Source: Planctomycetaceae bacterium (GTDB lineage Bacteria > Planctomycetota > Planctomycetia > Pirellulales > Lacipirellulaceae). From it: 64,000 nt of DNA. The notes under the pieces were generated by a model, which worked only from the letters and a program-made list of their open reading frames with translations, did not search any database and was not told the DNA's origin. The stretch lies in NCBI GenBank assembly GCA_002702655.1, contig PABB01000008.1:95167-159166 (forward strand), given 5' to 3'. This document shows positions 1 through 8,305 of the stretch, piece after piece (the first letter of the stretch is position 1; every line of letters begins with the position of its first letter). The position numbers and the translations under genes are program-made.

Positions 1-737
1 CCGTCGATCAAGTTCTCGGTGAGCATCAGCAGACTGTCGACGTGACGGGGATTGATCGCCAACGCCGCGTCAAGCGCGTCAGCCGCCCGCTCGGGATCAT
101 CGGCGGCGAAGGCCCGCGCCAGGAGATAGTGATATTTGGGAGAACTGCGGACTGACTCGGGAGCGGCCAGCAGCGTTTCCGAGGCGAGTCGATTGTCGTA
201 TTTGTCGATCGCAAGTTGGGCGGCCGCGAAATGGCCGTCAGCGAACTCGGGCAGACTTTTCGTCACCGGGTCGAAGCAGTATTCCAAGACCTGGCGCGCA
301 TCGACCCCCTCGAGCAATAAGAATTCGCCCAATGCCAATCTCTCGGGCGGCGAGGAGAGCTGCCTGGGATGCAGCCGAACGATTTCGGCCATCTGCCGCG
401 ATTGATCCTCCGCGGCTTCGGTGCGATTGTTAAATAAATAGGCCTCGCGAGCCCAGAGCCTCATTCGCAAACTGCGCGGATACGCTGCCATGCCTTCTTC
501 CACCGTGTCGAGGGCGTCGGCATAGCGTCCGAGCGTCAACTCCGCCTCGGCCTTCACGTGCCGCCACGGCTCAAATTGCACGCCCCGCGCGATTTCAGCC
601 GCCGCCAAGTCGACGCATTCCTCGTATTCGCCGGCGAGGATCAGCTGCGTCGCGTCGCCCACTGTGACAGCGCCCGCGGCGGTCGCGCACATGGCGAGAC
701 CTGCGGCAATCGGCAAGAGGAAAATGACTCGCTGCAT
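1..737 (-). CDS. Exported TPR-like protein, C-terminus outside the window
   Basis: The reading frame starts at ATG 735-737 and stays open to the window edge (245 codons, no stop), so the C-terminal part is missing. The first 22 residues form a signal peptide (MQRVIFLLPIAAGLAMCATA). The rest is alpha-helical and Ala/Leu/Glu-rich, with repeat-like units such as GEYEECVDLAAAEI, GRYADALDTVEEGMAAYP and DPERAADALDAALAINPRH. The last two look like TPR motifs with the usual A..A...AL..NP pattern. It probably acts as a scaffold outside the cytoplasm, and no catalytic motif is visible. It is divergent from nothing nearby and its partners are unknown. The coding call is firm; the family is inferred. Confidence 0.8.
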   Translation of the reverse strand, partial: MQRVIFLLPIAAGLAMCATAAGAVTVGDATQLILAGEYEECVDLAAAEIARGVQFEPWRHVKAEAELTLGRYADALDTVEEGMAAYPRSLRMRLWAREAYLFNNRTEAAEDQSRQMAEIVRLHPRQLSSPPERLALGEFLLLEGVDARQVLEYCFDPVTKSLPEFADGHFAAAQLAIDKYDNRLASETLLAAPESVRSSPKYHYLLARAFAADDPERAADALDAALAINPRHVDSLLMLTENLID

Positions 738-832
738 ACCAGACCCGTCGAAGCCAAGCCGTAGTGCCGCCCACCCGACGAGTTATACCCCCTCGCAGCG
801 CTGAAGACCCGCAATGATCGGCGTGTTTTTTT

Positions 833-1054
833 TTAACGACGGTGAGCTGCGCTGCAATGGACGTTCCGGCAGGGCAGGGGCCCCACCAGAACAACCGCCA
901 GGCCCAACCAGCTGGCGAGCCCGACAACCTGGAGTGCAAGCGAGGTTTTCAGGCTCTTGGTGTAACGAAACCGTGCCACAGGGCGACGGTCGAAGGTGCG
1001 GCCGCCCAAGTCGATCCGAATTTCAGAGATCGGATCACCCCGAGGCTCGTTCAT
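833..1054 (-). CDS. Small hypothetical membrane protein
   Basis: A 73-residue reading frame starts at ATG 1052-1054, with an AGG about 9 bases upstream. An N-terminal charged part (MNEPRGDPISEIRIDLGG) is followed by one hydrophobic segment at about residues 36-58 (LALQVVGLASWLGLAVVLVG), then a short tail with two cysteines. It lies 125 bases downstream of the PP2C phosphatase gene on the same strand and could be cotranscribed. I do not recognise a family. The frame can be extended upstream to 1183, but that extra part has the Arg/Cys/Pro-rich composition of a chance frame. It may be spurious. Confidence 0.4.
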   Translation of the reverse strand: MNEPRGDPISEIRIDLGGRTFDRRPVARFRYTKSLKTSLALQVVGLASWLGLAVVLVGPLPCRNVHCSAAHRR

Positions 1055-1179
1055 CGCATGCCTGCATGCCTGCGCGCGCCAACTGGAGCCGGAGCGCACC
1101 ACTGTGCATTGTGGCCGGCGTCTGCACCCCACGTGGGCAAGGCGTACGGGCCCAAGTGGCTGCTGCCGCCGCCCTGTCG

Positions 1180-2118
1180 TCACGGCGTGCCGGAGGCCGA
1201 AGCATTGTCGTCAGCGGCGTCTTGGCTCGCTCTTGCCAAGACGACAGTGATATTGTCCTCGCCACCGCCGTCCAGGGCCAGGCTGACGAGCGCGTCGCAG
1301 GCCGCCTGAGGATTGGCAGCTTGCCGCAGGCTCGCGGCGATCTCGTCATCCCTGACCATGTCCGAAAGGCCGTCGGTGCAGAGCAGCAACTGGTCGCCCG
1401 GCGCGATCTCGACATAGTGGATCTGCGCAACGACGTCGTCCTTGTCGCCGCCCAGACTGTTGAGCAGCAGGTGGCGGAATCTGCCGACATCCTCGTTGGC
1501 GAGGCCGGAGTCGATCAATGCCTGGGCCATCGTCTCGTCGCGCGTGATCTGATGGAGTTCGCCTTCATGGAGCAGATACGCCCGCGAATCGCCGATGTGG
1601 GCGATGAGCGCATCGGTCGACATCAAATGCGCCGACGTCCACGTCGTGCCCATGCCGGCCAGCGACGGATTCATCGCCGCGCAGTCGCGGAGCGTCCTCT
1701 GGACTTCCTGCGCGTAGGCGTCCACCCGCTTGCGGACCTGCAGCGCGTCGACGTCGGTGAACTTCATGACCCAGCTGGCGGCATGTGCCATGAGCTCCAA
1801 CATGCGTTTGAGCGCCATGCGGCTCGCAAACTCGCCGAAGTCCCGGCCGCCCATGCCGTCAGCAACGACCAGGGCGTAATCGCGATCGTCTGCCAGCTGC
1901 AAATCTCCGGGCGGCAAGTTGGTCAGGAGGAACTCGTTGGTGCGACGACGCCCGATGACCGCAAAATGGTCTTCATTATTGGATCGCACGAGGCCGGGAT
2001 GGGTCGTCGCGCCAAATTGAAACGCAAGCGCCACGGACTTCGCATTGAAGAGCAGTTCCGAGCCCCCGGTGTCGGCCAGAAAATCGACCGTGTCTTCGTC
2101 ACGATGTGGCATCGCCAT
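1180..2118 (-). CDS. PP2C-family serine/threonine protein phosphatase (PrpC/Stp type)
   Basis: This 312-residue cytoplasmic phosphatase of the PPM/PP2C family would remove phosphate from Ser/Thr residues using two Mn/Mg ions. Family motifs appear in order: RSNNED at residues 45-50, ADGMGG at about 86-91 (metal-binding Asp), GMGTTW, HIGDSRAYL, LCTDGLSD and the final GGEDNITVV. The length fits the bacterial PrpC/Stp group, and no membrane segment is present. I chose the ATG at 2116-2118 because a GAGGA sits about 9 bases upstream; the frame extends 15 codons further without a better start. No partner Ser/Thr kinase is visible in the window, although planctomycetes usually have many elsewhere. 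Confidence 0.93.
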   Translation of the reverse strand: MAMPHRDEDTVDFLADTGGSELLFNAKSVALAFQFGATTHPGLVRSNNEDHFAVIGRRRTNEFLLTNLPPGDLQLADDRDYALVVADGMGGRDFGEFASRMALKRMLELMAHAASWVMKFTDVDALQVRKRVDAYAQEVQRTLRDCAAMNPSLAGMGTTWTSAHLMSTDALIAHIGDSRAYLLHEGELHQITRDETMAQALIDSGLANEDVGRFRHLLLNSLGGDKDDVVAQIHYVEIAPGDQLLLCTDGLSDMVRDDEIAASLRQAANPQAACDALVSLALDGGGEDNITVVLARASQDAADDNASASGTP

Positions 2119-3008
2119 GACAACATCCTCGCAAAGCGAAATTCGAGGCAGCCGCGTCCGCACATCATACCCGATCTATCCAAACCGGGCAGAATCGCGA
2201 CGTGCCGATGCGCATCGCGGAAGGGTGGCGCAGTTTCCAGACTTCCCTCGGAGACTGCGGATGCATCGGCCTATGCGAAGTTAGACGAGCCCGAAGTCGC
2301 ACAAATGGCTTGAAGCGGCCATGACGATTCGAGATCTGTGCAAGTTCGCGCGCGCAGCGGCGTTTTCTCGGAGAAGAGCCGCGCATTCGCGCAGGCGCAT
2401 TCGACCGCGATTCGGGGGGCGCTCTTGGAGAAGGACACGACCGCGACCACAGATCGTGAGAGTCGGCCCCTTTGGCCATGCGATGTCAATTGTGACGCAT
2501 TCTCGCCGCACCGTCTCTCTGGCTCACCACAGTCGTCCGCGCTCGCGTCAACCGAAAAGAAGAGCGGCCGCGGCGAGGCCCAGCGTATTCACCCACAGAC
2601 GTCCACGGGCAGGGTCCGCTCACCAACGCCGCAGCCGCGATCCTCGCGTTGGTCAACGCAGACTCTCAGTGTACCAACCCAAACAGCGGGCAACTTGGCC
2701 GCGCGACGCGGAACAGGTCGGGTTTTCGGGTATCCAGGGGATCGGCTTGCCGCAATAGAGTTGCGGTTACCGTCAACCGAGTTCCTTGACGATGCGTCGC
2801 CCAGGCTGCGCAATGCCAGCCGCACAAGCTCATGTGGAGGACGCCGCTGGGAATCTCACAGGGAAGGTTACGCCGTGTCGTCCATCATGCAGCAATCGCT
2901 CAGCAGGACGTCACCTGGCCACCGAATGTTCCACAACTCTCACAGCAAGCTCAACTCGCCTTGGCCGTTCCGAGCGTAGCGACGCTGTTCGGCAGTTGCG
3001 ATTTACTT
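2119..3008. other. Intergenic stretch without a convincing gene
   Basis: All long open frames here (for example 2321-2758 plus and 2281-2511 minus) are rich in Arg, Ser and Pro, overlap each other on both strands and show no family motif, as expected for chance frames in GC-rich DNA. I see no tRNA, terminator or convincing promoter. Confidence 0.6.
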
Positions 3009-3061
3009 GGGCTTCCCCCGATCTATGCGGCAGCCTGCATGAGAGAATCTAGGGTCAATCA
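3009..3061 (+). repeat. Dispersed short repeat, copy 1 (core GGGCTTCCCCCGAT)
   Basis: The core GGGCTTCCCCCGATCT is followed by GCAGCCTGCATGAGAGAATC and then TAGGGTCAATC. A similar element lies at 31859-31909 on the same strand, and a shorter one at 47831-47864 on the opposite strand. All three are in non-coding DNA. Copy 1 sits just upstream of an esterase 3' fragment. The element could be the end of a degraded transposable element, but no transposase adjoins it. Confidence 0.6.
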
Positions 3062-3119
3062 CAAAAAGTTCAACGACAATGAAGAACCATGCTGGTGGAC
3101 CAGCACGAGCTCATTGCCC

Positions 3120-3299
3120 TGTTCGCGAGTTTACGATCTGATAGGCCGGAAGGGCATCCGCGCCGACGCCACGTGGCCAGCGCCCGGCGAGCACATTCAC
3201 ACTGACGGCGTGGGTTATCGCCTGCGCAAAGGCGAGCACGACATCACCGATTTCGACTGGAAACTCTATCTGGATTTCGCAGCCGAACGCATCCATTGA
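3120..3299 (+). pseudogene. 3' fragment of an alpha/beta-hydrolase esterase-like gene
   Basis: A frame ending in TGA at 3297-3299 encodes SRVYDLIGRKGI, then ATWPAPGEHI, DGVGYRLRKGEHDIT and DFDWKLYLDFAAERI. The GYxxRxGxHDxTxxDWxxYLDFA pattern resembles the C-terminal end of carbohydrate esterases of the acetyl-xylan/glucuronoyl esterase type; this assignment is from memory of the family. No catalytic serine region precedes it, so this is a gene end without its body. A second, diverged copy lies at 42930-43067. The ORF-like stretch at 3300-3621 beyond it has no recognisable family. Confidence 0.5.
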
Positions 3300-3621
3300 C
3301 GTGCAGTCGTTGACTCTTGAGGTGACGCTCGCACTAGATCCTTGCCAGGCCGACGGATTCAAGATCGCGTGCGCGAACCAACGCGACGCGCCGCCGGCAA
3401 GCGGTCGACGCGCCCGGTTTGTTGCCGGTGGTCGTGCTCGGCGCAGACTGGCAAGATCAAGACGGAGCGGCGTCGGTAACGACGAAGCTGGCCGACCAAA
3501 TCTCACGACTGCGCGTCGTGCTCGGCGACGTCCCCGAAGGTTTCGCAGCCCCGTCGGCCAGCTTCTGCCAATCAGCTTGCGATCGACCGTTTGCGATTGA
3601 CCGGAGCGTAGGTACGGCAAG

Positions 3622-6030
3622 CTACCAGTTCAGCGTCCCGCCAGCCAGGAACATATTGGCCGTACCGCTGGTCAGCCCCGCAGAGAGGTCGTCGTAGTCA
3701 AAGTTGACATACCGCAGATAAAGATTGGCGAGCAACCGCGGTTGCCAGTCGATCCCTGCCGTCCAGCGCTGGGTTTGCACGCGCACGTCCGACAAAAACG
3801 GCAGTTGCGACCAATCGGCTCCTGCCGTCGATGCCGGCACGGCAAACACGTTGGAGCCGCGGTTCCACTCGTATCCCCCGACGAATTGAATGTTCCTTCT
3901 CCAGGCATAGCTGGAGTTCAAACTGAGCAGATTGTTACGCCCGCCGTAGCTCCACGTCGACGTCTCCGTTTCGGTGGGATCGCCGCGGTTGGCGCCCAAG
4001 GTGATGTCTTGATCGATCCAGTTCGAGTAGAACGCATAGGCTCCCGTAAAGGACAGTCGCGGCGTCGGGGCGTACCATATGGAACAGTTGATCGGGTAGT
4101 TGTTTTCCGAGAAGTTGGCGTACTCGGAGTAGTGCCAGCTATTAGCTAAGCTGAACTGCGCGGTCGCCATGAAATTGCCGGCGGGCGTCCACGATCCGCC
4201 AATGTCGACGACGTGCTGTTGTTCCGGCAGATTCGAATTGAAGGCCCCGGTGACGTCGACGTCGTCTTCACTGTACTCGCTCACTCCGATCAGCGGCGTG
4301 TCAATGAACCGCACCTTGTAGCGGACGAACGAGCGCAGCTCTCGGGACCAGCGCGTAGTGGGCCCCAGCATGATCTGGTGCGTCACGGTGTCCGGTTGCT
4401 CGAAAACCGAGTTCGCCGTCTCGTAGCGCGCGAAGTCGCGTTCCAATTGGTAGTACTCATAACCGGCGGCAACCGTGGTCCCGTCCCGGAACCCGAAATC
4501 CCCGTAGCCCGTACGCTGATTGCGGGACGGATCCCAGTTGCCTTTGAATCCCGCGCGGATCCGTGCGTAGTCGACAGGATGCCTGAGCGAGTCTTGGTCG
4601 TACGTGCTATCGGGAGCGTAGGGCGGGGTTGTCAAAAACTCTGTCGGCAGTTCGTTCTTCTGCTCGTTGTAATTGACGTAGGCGGTGAGATTCACCTCCT
4701 CGAGAGCATCGTTCATCAGCCGCAAGTCGTAGCCGTCATAACTGCGATGCGTGTCGCGAAACTCGTTGTGCGTATCGCCGGTATAGAGATTGGCGTACAA
4801 GCGGTTGTTCTCGGTGAGCGTCGCTCCGACCTTCAGTCGGTCGATCTGCGTGTAGTTCTCGGGGACCAAGGCGTAGGCGTAGTCGGGCCCGAGGGTCCCG
4901 CTCGACGGCGAGAAGCCGAAGCGACTGTACTGTCGCGTAGCCAGTTCGTCGCTCTGGCCAAAACTGCGCATCGTGCGAGAGTACTCGACTGTCACGTTTT
5001 CGAATCGCGCTTCTATGACCGGTTCGATTTCCATAGTCAGCCAATCGATCGACTGGCTCTGGCTGACGACGTGGCACGTATTGCCGGCCGCGCCTCCGGA
5101 AGCGAAGCAGTGGGCGACCGCATTGGTTTGTCGCTCGCCGAATTTGCGCATGCCCCAAAGATTCAGTCGCCACTTCAGGTTGTCCGTAATGTCGCCCTTG
5201 AAGCGAGCATCGAGTTGTTGGACCCGAATCGCATAATCATCGCCCACGTTCAGGTCTTGACTCACGACGTTGTCGTCCGGCCCCGGCGGCGTCGGATTGT
5301 CGAGATCGTAGCCGGGAAGCGGATCGTGATCTAAGCGGCGCTGATAGCGCTGATACCTGACATTGGCCGAGAGCCTTGGTCCGTAGTAATTGAGGAACGC
5401 GTCATTGGCTTCTTGATCGAGCCCCGTCAGCGTCATGTCGACGGTCCGCACGCCATCGCTCCTGATCCCGTCAACGTCCCAGAACGGCGATGGCCGCAGG
5501 CTTTGATACTCGCCGACCTTCGTGGGCGAGCCGTCGGTCGACATTCCCCACCAGCCGAAGCGGACGGCCGAATCGGACCGATAAACGGGCGTGCCCCACA
5601 CGTCGCAGCAAGAATCGTTGGAGACCCAGGTTCCGGCGTCAGTGAGATAACAGTTCCCGTGCGACGTCCCGCAAGGGTGTTGCCGCCAGCGACTGGTGGT
5701 GCAGTCGGGTTGACAATCTTCGGGCCACCGGTCCAACATCGGGACCTTGCAGCGGCAATAACAGACGGAATGAAAGCCCCGCATGGGATAATCGTCGCCG
5801 TCCGCAGGGTCGGGCTCCGCTGCGACGTTGAGTGACGCCAACGCCAGTTCTGTCGCCGCCGACAACGTCTCCGGCGAGTCGCCTGCCAGCTCGCCGTGAC
5901 TGGAGTCGGCCTCCCAGGGGAGAGTCGGAGCTGAGCCCAAATAGTCCTCGATCGAGAGGATCGAGTCGCTCGCCAGCGCCGGATCGACCGGCGCAAGGAG
6001 GAACGCAAGCAGCAGAATGTAACGTCGCAT
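3622..6030 (-). CDS. Outer-membrane beta-barrel, MtrB/PioB-like porin of a cytochrome conduit
   Basis: This 802-residue protein has a signal peptide (MRRYILLLAFLLAPVDPALA) and then a cysteine-rich N-terminal part at about residues 85-150 (CYCRCK, plus several other Cys). The rest is a long series of alternating aromatic/polar strands typical of an outer-membrane barrel (for example VRYQRYQRRL, VEYSRTMRSFG, VAAGYEYYQLERDF, AGIDWQPRLLANLYLRY). It ends in a C-terminal Trp after LAGGTLNW, the usual BAM-recognition ending. Size, the N-terminal cysteines and the gene directly upstream (a 14-haem cytochrome, 131 bases away, same strand) suggest an MtrB/PioB-type barrel that holds a multihaem cytochrome across the outer membrane. 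Barrel: confident; family: probable. Confidence 0.8.
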   Translation of the reverse strand: MRRYILLLAFLLAPVDPALASDSILSIEDYLGSAPTLPWEADSSHGELAGDSPETLSAATELALASLNVAAEPDPADGDDYPMRGFHSVCYCRCKVPMLDRWPEDCQPDCTTSRWRQHPCGTSHGNCYLTDAGTWVSNDSCCDVWGTPVYRSDSAVRFGWWGMSTDGSPTKVGEYQSLRPSPFWDVDGIRSDGVRTVDMTLTGLDQEANDAFLNYYGPRLSANVRYQRYQRRLDHDPLPGYDLDNPTPPGPDDNVVSQDLNVGDDYAIRVQQLDARFKGDITDNLKWRLNLWGMRKFGERQTNAVAHCFASGGAAGNTCHVVSQSQSIDWLTMEIEPVIEARFENVTVEYSRTMRSFGQSDELATRQYSRFGFSPSSGTLGPDYAYALVPENYTQIDRLKVGATLTENNRLYANLYTGDTHNEFRDTHRSYDGYDLRLMNDALEEVNLTAYVNYNEQKNELPTEFLTTPPYAPDSTYDQDSLRHPVDYARIRAGFKGNWDPSRNQRTGYGDFGFRDGTTVAAGYEYYQLERDFARYETANSVFEQPDTVTHQIMLGPTTRWSRELRSFVRYKVRFIDTPLIGVSEYSEDDVDVTGAFNSNLPEQQHVVDIGGSWTPAGNFMATAQFSLANSWHYSEYANFSENNYPINCSIWYAPTPRLSFTGAYAFYSNWIDQDITLGANRGDPTETETSTWSYGGRNNLLSLNSSYAWRRNIQFVGGYEWNRGSNVFAVPASTAGADWSQLPFLSDVRVQTQRWTAGIDWQPRLLANLYLRYVNFDYDDLSAGLTSGTANMFLAGGTLNW

Positions 6031-6161
6031 GATCGGGGCCCCCGTGGACGGTTTCGCCGCCGGCCGAAAACGGCGCGCGGCAGACTGGCGTCCAACAGTC
6101 TAGCTGTCGTTATTGACCTGGATGGACTTTCATGTCTTCGGATGCTTGGATGACGGGAGTG

Positions 6162-7664
6162 CTACCTGAGCATGGCGTTCGGCAAATGCGGCGTCGGCAA
6201 GTCGCTTCCATGGATCTGTTGATGGCATTGCGTGCAATCTGAATAGAAGTCCGCTTGCAGGCTGGGATCCGTGCCGACATCCTGCATTAAGTCGCTGTCA
6301 TGAAAATTCGGTCCCTTGCGGTGCCCCGTGTGGCAGCGCAGGCACAAGAACGTGGGTTGCTGATGCAGTAGGTTGTTGGCCACCGTGCCGTGGGCGTCAT
6401 GGCAGATCGAGCAGTCTTCCGTCACGGGCGGATGCTCGTAGGCAAACGGTCCTTGCTTATCGGCGTGGCAGCGATAGCACACCATATTCAGCGTCGGTTC
6501 GCGGAGGTTGCCTTGCGTTTGGCCGTGCGGATCATGGCAATCCGAACACAGCATCTTGCCTTCCTTAATCGGATGATGCGAAGGCATCGCGTTCTTGGCG
6601 TAGACGTCCTGGTGGCACCTGTAGCAAGCTGTCATCTCATCGACCGACATCGGCAACCGGCTGCGGCGGGCCACGTTGGTATGCTGCATGTTGAGCGTCT
6701 GTTGCACCCGCTGATCAGGATGAGGATTGTGGCAATCAACGCAAGCCACGCCAAACTGGGAGTGTGTCGATGAATGCCACGCCATGGTTGGCGAATTGTT
6801 GTCGTGGCATTGCAGGCAAAGGTCGGTCCTGGTTTCTTGTCGGATTTGTCCGTGGGGATTGTGACACGTCGTACAATCCATTCCCGCCGCGCCGCAAATC
6901 TGATGCGATGCAGCGATTTGCTGTTGGTGTGACATATTGGAGTGACAGCGATAGCAGATCTGCGGAGTCAGCGCGCCGAGCTTGGCGGATTTCGCCCTGA
7001 TGGCATTCATGTCCGCCGGCGGCAGTTCTTCCAGGCTGACGAGGCGAACCGATTCGCCTTCCTCCGATGACGGAGCGACCTGGGCAAGAGCCGCCACGGC
7101 CGTTCCCGGCGGGACGTTGTAGTGGGACGTATGACAGTCGGTGCAGCTCACTCCATTGTGGGCGTGCGGCGAGGTTCGCCAGGAGCCCGTGGACGCGCAC
7201 GCGTCCTGTTCGTGGCACTTCAGGCACAATTCCGATTTCTCGGGAGGGAGCAGACTCTTGAAGCTCAGAATCGTATCGGGTTCCTTGCCGCGCGTTTTTA
7301 GATGGCGGCTCGCCGGGCCGTGGCATTGCTCGCAAGACGTTTCTCGGTGAACGTTTTCATGGAACGTCTTGACGTAGGTCTCGTGACAGGTCATGCACAG
7401 GCTGTCGTCGTTCACGTATTCGGCGTCTGCGACGACAGGAGTCGCGACCTTGAGCGAGGGCAGGGTCGCTTCTTGCCAGTACGGCTGCGGATAGGGGCCA
7501 TACGGATTCTCTTCCACCGACGGCGGCTTGCCGTCGGTGTATCCCTGACGCGGCGACCGGCAGGAGATCGTCGTCGACAACAACATCGCCGCGAACAGCA
7601 GACTGCAGGTCCAGCCCGCGATTTTTCTGATGAGCTGATCAGTGCACACGTTTCTTGAATCCAT
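6162..7664 (-). CDS. 14-haem c-type cytochrome, DmsE/MtrA-like
   Basis: The 500-residue protein has 14 CXXCH motifs, from CMTCH near residue 92 to CTQCH near residue 480, and many extra His residues that can act as distal ligands. The N-terminus has a hydrophobic segment (SLLFAAMLLSTTISC) ending in a lipobox-like TISC, so it may be a lipoprotein; a plain signal peptide is the alternative. Motif spacing with repeated CHNPHG, CHDPHG and CHDAHG units resembles the DmsE/MtrA group, although those have ten haems. It precedes the barrel gene in the same direction and would be the electron wire inside it. The ATG at 7662-7664 has only a weak ribosome-binding site, which is common in this phylum. Confidence 0.92.
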   Translation of the reverse strand: MDSRNVCTDQLIRKIAGWTCSLLFAAMLLSTTISCRSPRQGYTDGKPPSVEENPYGPYPQPYWQEATLPSLKVATPVVADAEYVNDDSLCMTCHETYVKTFHENVHRETSCEQCHGPASRHLKTRGKEPDTILSFKSLLPPEKSELCLKCHEQDACASTGSWRTSPHAHNGVSCTDCHTSHYNVPPGTAVAALAQVAPSSEEGESVRLVSLEELPPADMNAIRAKSAKLGALTPQICYRCHSNMSHQQQIAASHQICGAAGMDCTTCHNPHGQIRQETRTDLCLQCHDNNSPTMAWHSSTHSQFGVACVDCHNPHPDQRVQQTLNMQHTNVARRSRLPMSVDEMTACYRCHQDVYAKNAMPSHHPIKEGKMLCSDCHDPHGQTQGNLREPTLNMVCYRCHADKQGPFAYEHPPVTEDCSICHDAHGTVANNLLHQQPTFLCLRCHTGHRKGPNFHDSDLMQDVGTDPSLQADFYSDCTQCHQQIHGSDLPTPHLPNAMLR

Positions 7665-8305
7665 TCAGAATGGAACTGATCCTGCCCTGCTGCTTCATGC
7701 GCAGGCGCAACCCCCCCAATCGGCAGAAGTGTTGCAACTAACATTCTTTAAGTCGATAGGACCCTCGAGGTTTCTTTTGCCCAACTTGTGAAGAAGTGCG
7801 GGTGAGTGGCCGCCGCTAGCGTCGCGGCTGTATGCTGGCATCGCACCCCGGCAGAATGAGCGGCCTTTGGGTAAGCTGGGAGCTTGGTCGTGCCGGCGAC
7901 TGCTCGGCATCACCAAGGTTCTCAAAAAGTCGCCGCTGCCAGAGCTAGCGATTCGTGCGCATCACCCTGCTAGCCGATCGTGGCCGGATATGCGAGGTCG
8001 TCTGCGAGTGGTCGCGGCATCGTGCTGCGCTGGTTGGCTGCGGCGATGAAATCGGAGCTTACCGCGCTGGCCGCAAGGGTTGCGCCTGCGCAGCGGAGCG
8101 CCGCCGGCCAGGCGTTCACTCCCCGGGACCTCGGGCCAGTTTCCAGGGGAAGGTGGGTCGTCACCACGAAGCTGTGCCGCGCCGAGCCCTGGCGTGCGAG
8201 GTCAACCAGCAACCCCGGCGCCCGCCTTGCCGGCCGGGGCGTCGCCCAGTTCCTGCTCGGCCCGGCGCCAGGGGCGATGATTGACCGAAATGCGGCGAGA
8301 AGACT
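7665..8305. other. Intergenic stretch, nothing recognised
   Basis: The spacer lies between the synthase gene and the 14-haem cytochrome gene on the minus strand. Open frames on both strands here are Arg/Pro/Ala-rich and mutually overlapping, and I support none of them. It probably carries the promoter for the cytochrome-barrel pair, but I cannot point to a clear -35/-10. Confidence 0.55.

Noticed and set aside
814-2313. A 499-codon plus-strand open frame opposite the PP2C gene
   Set aside because: It is the antisense shadow of the phosphatase gene, which has all family motifs in the minus-strand frame.
4213-5334. A 373-codon plus-strand frame inside the barrel gene
   Set aside because: Val/Arg-rich mirror of the minus-strand barrel protein, with no family features.
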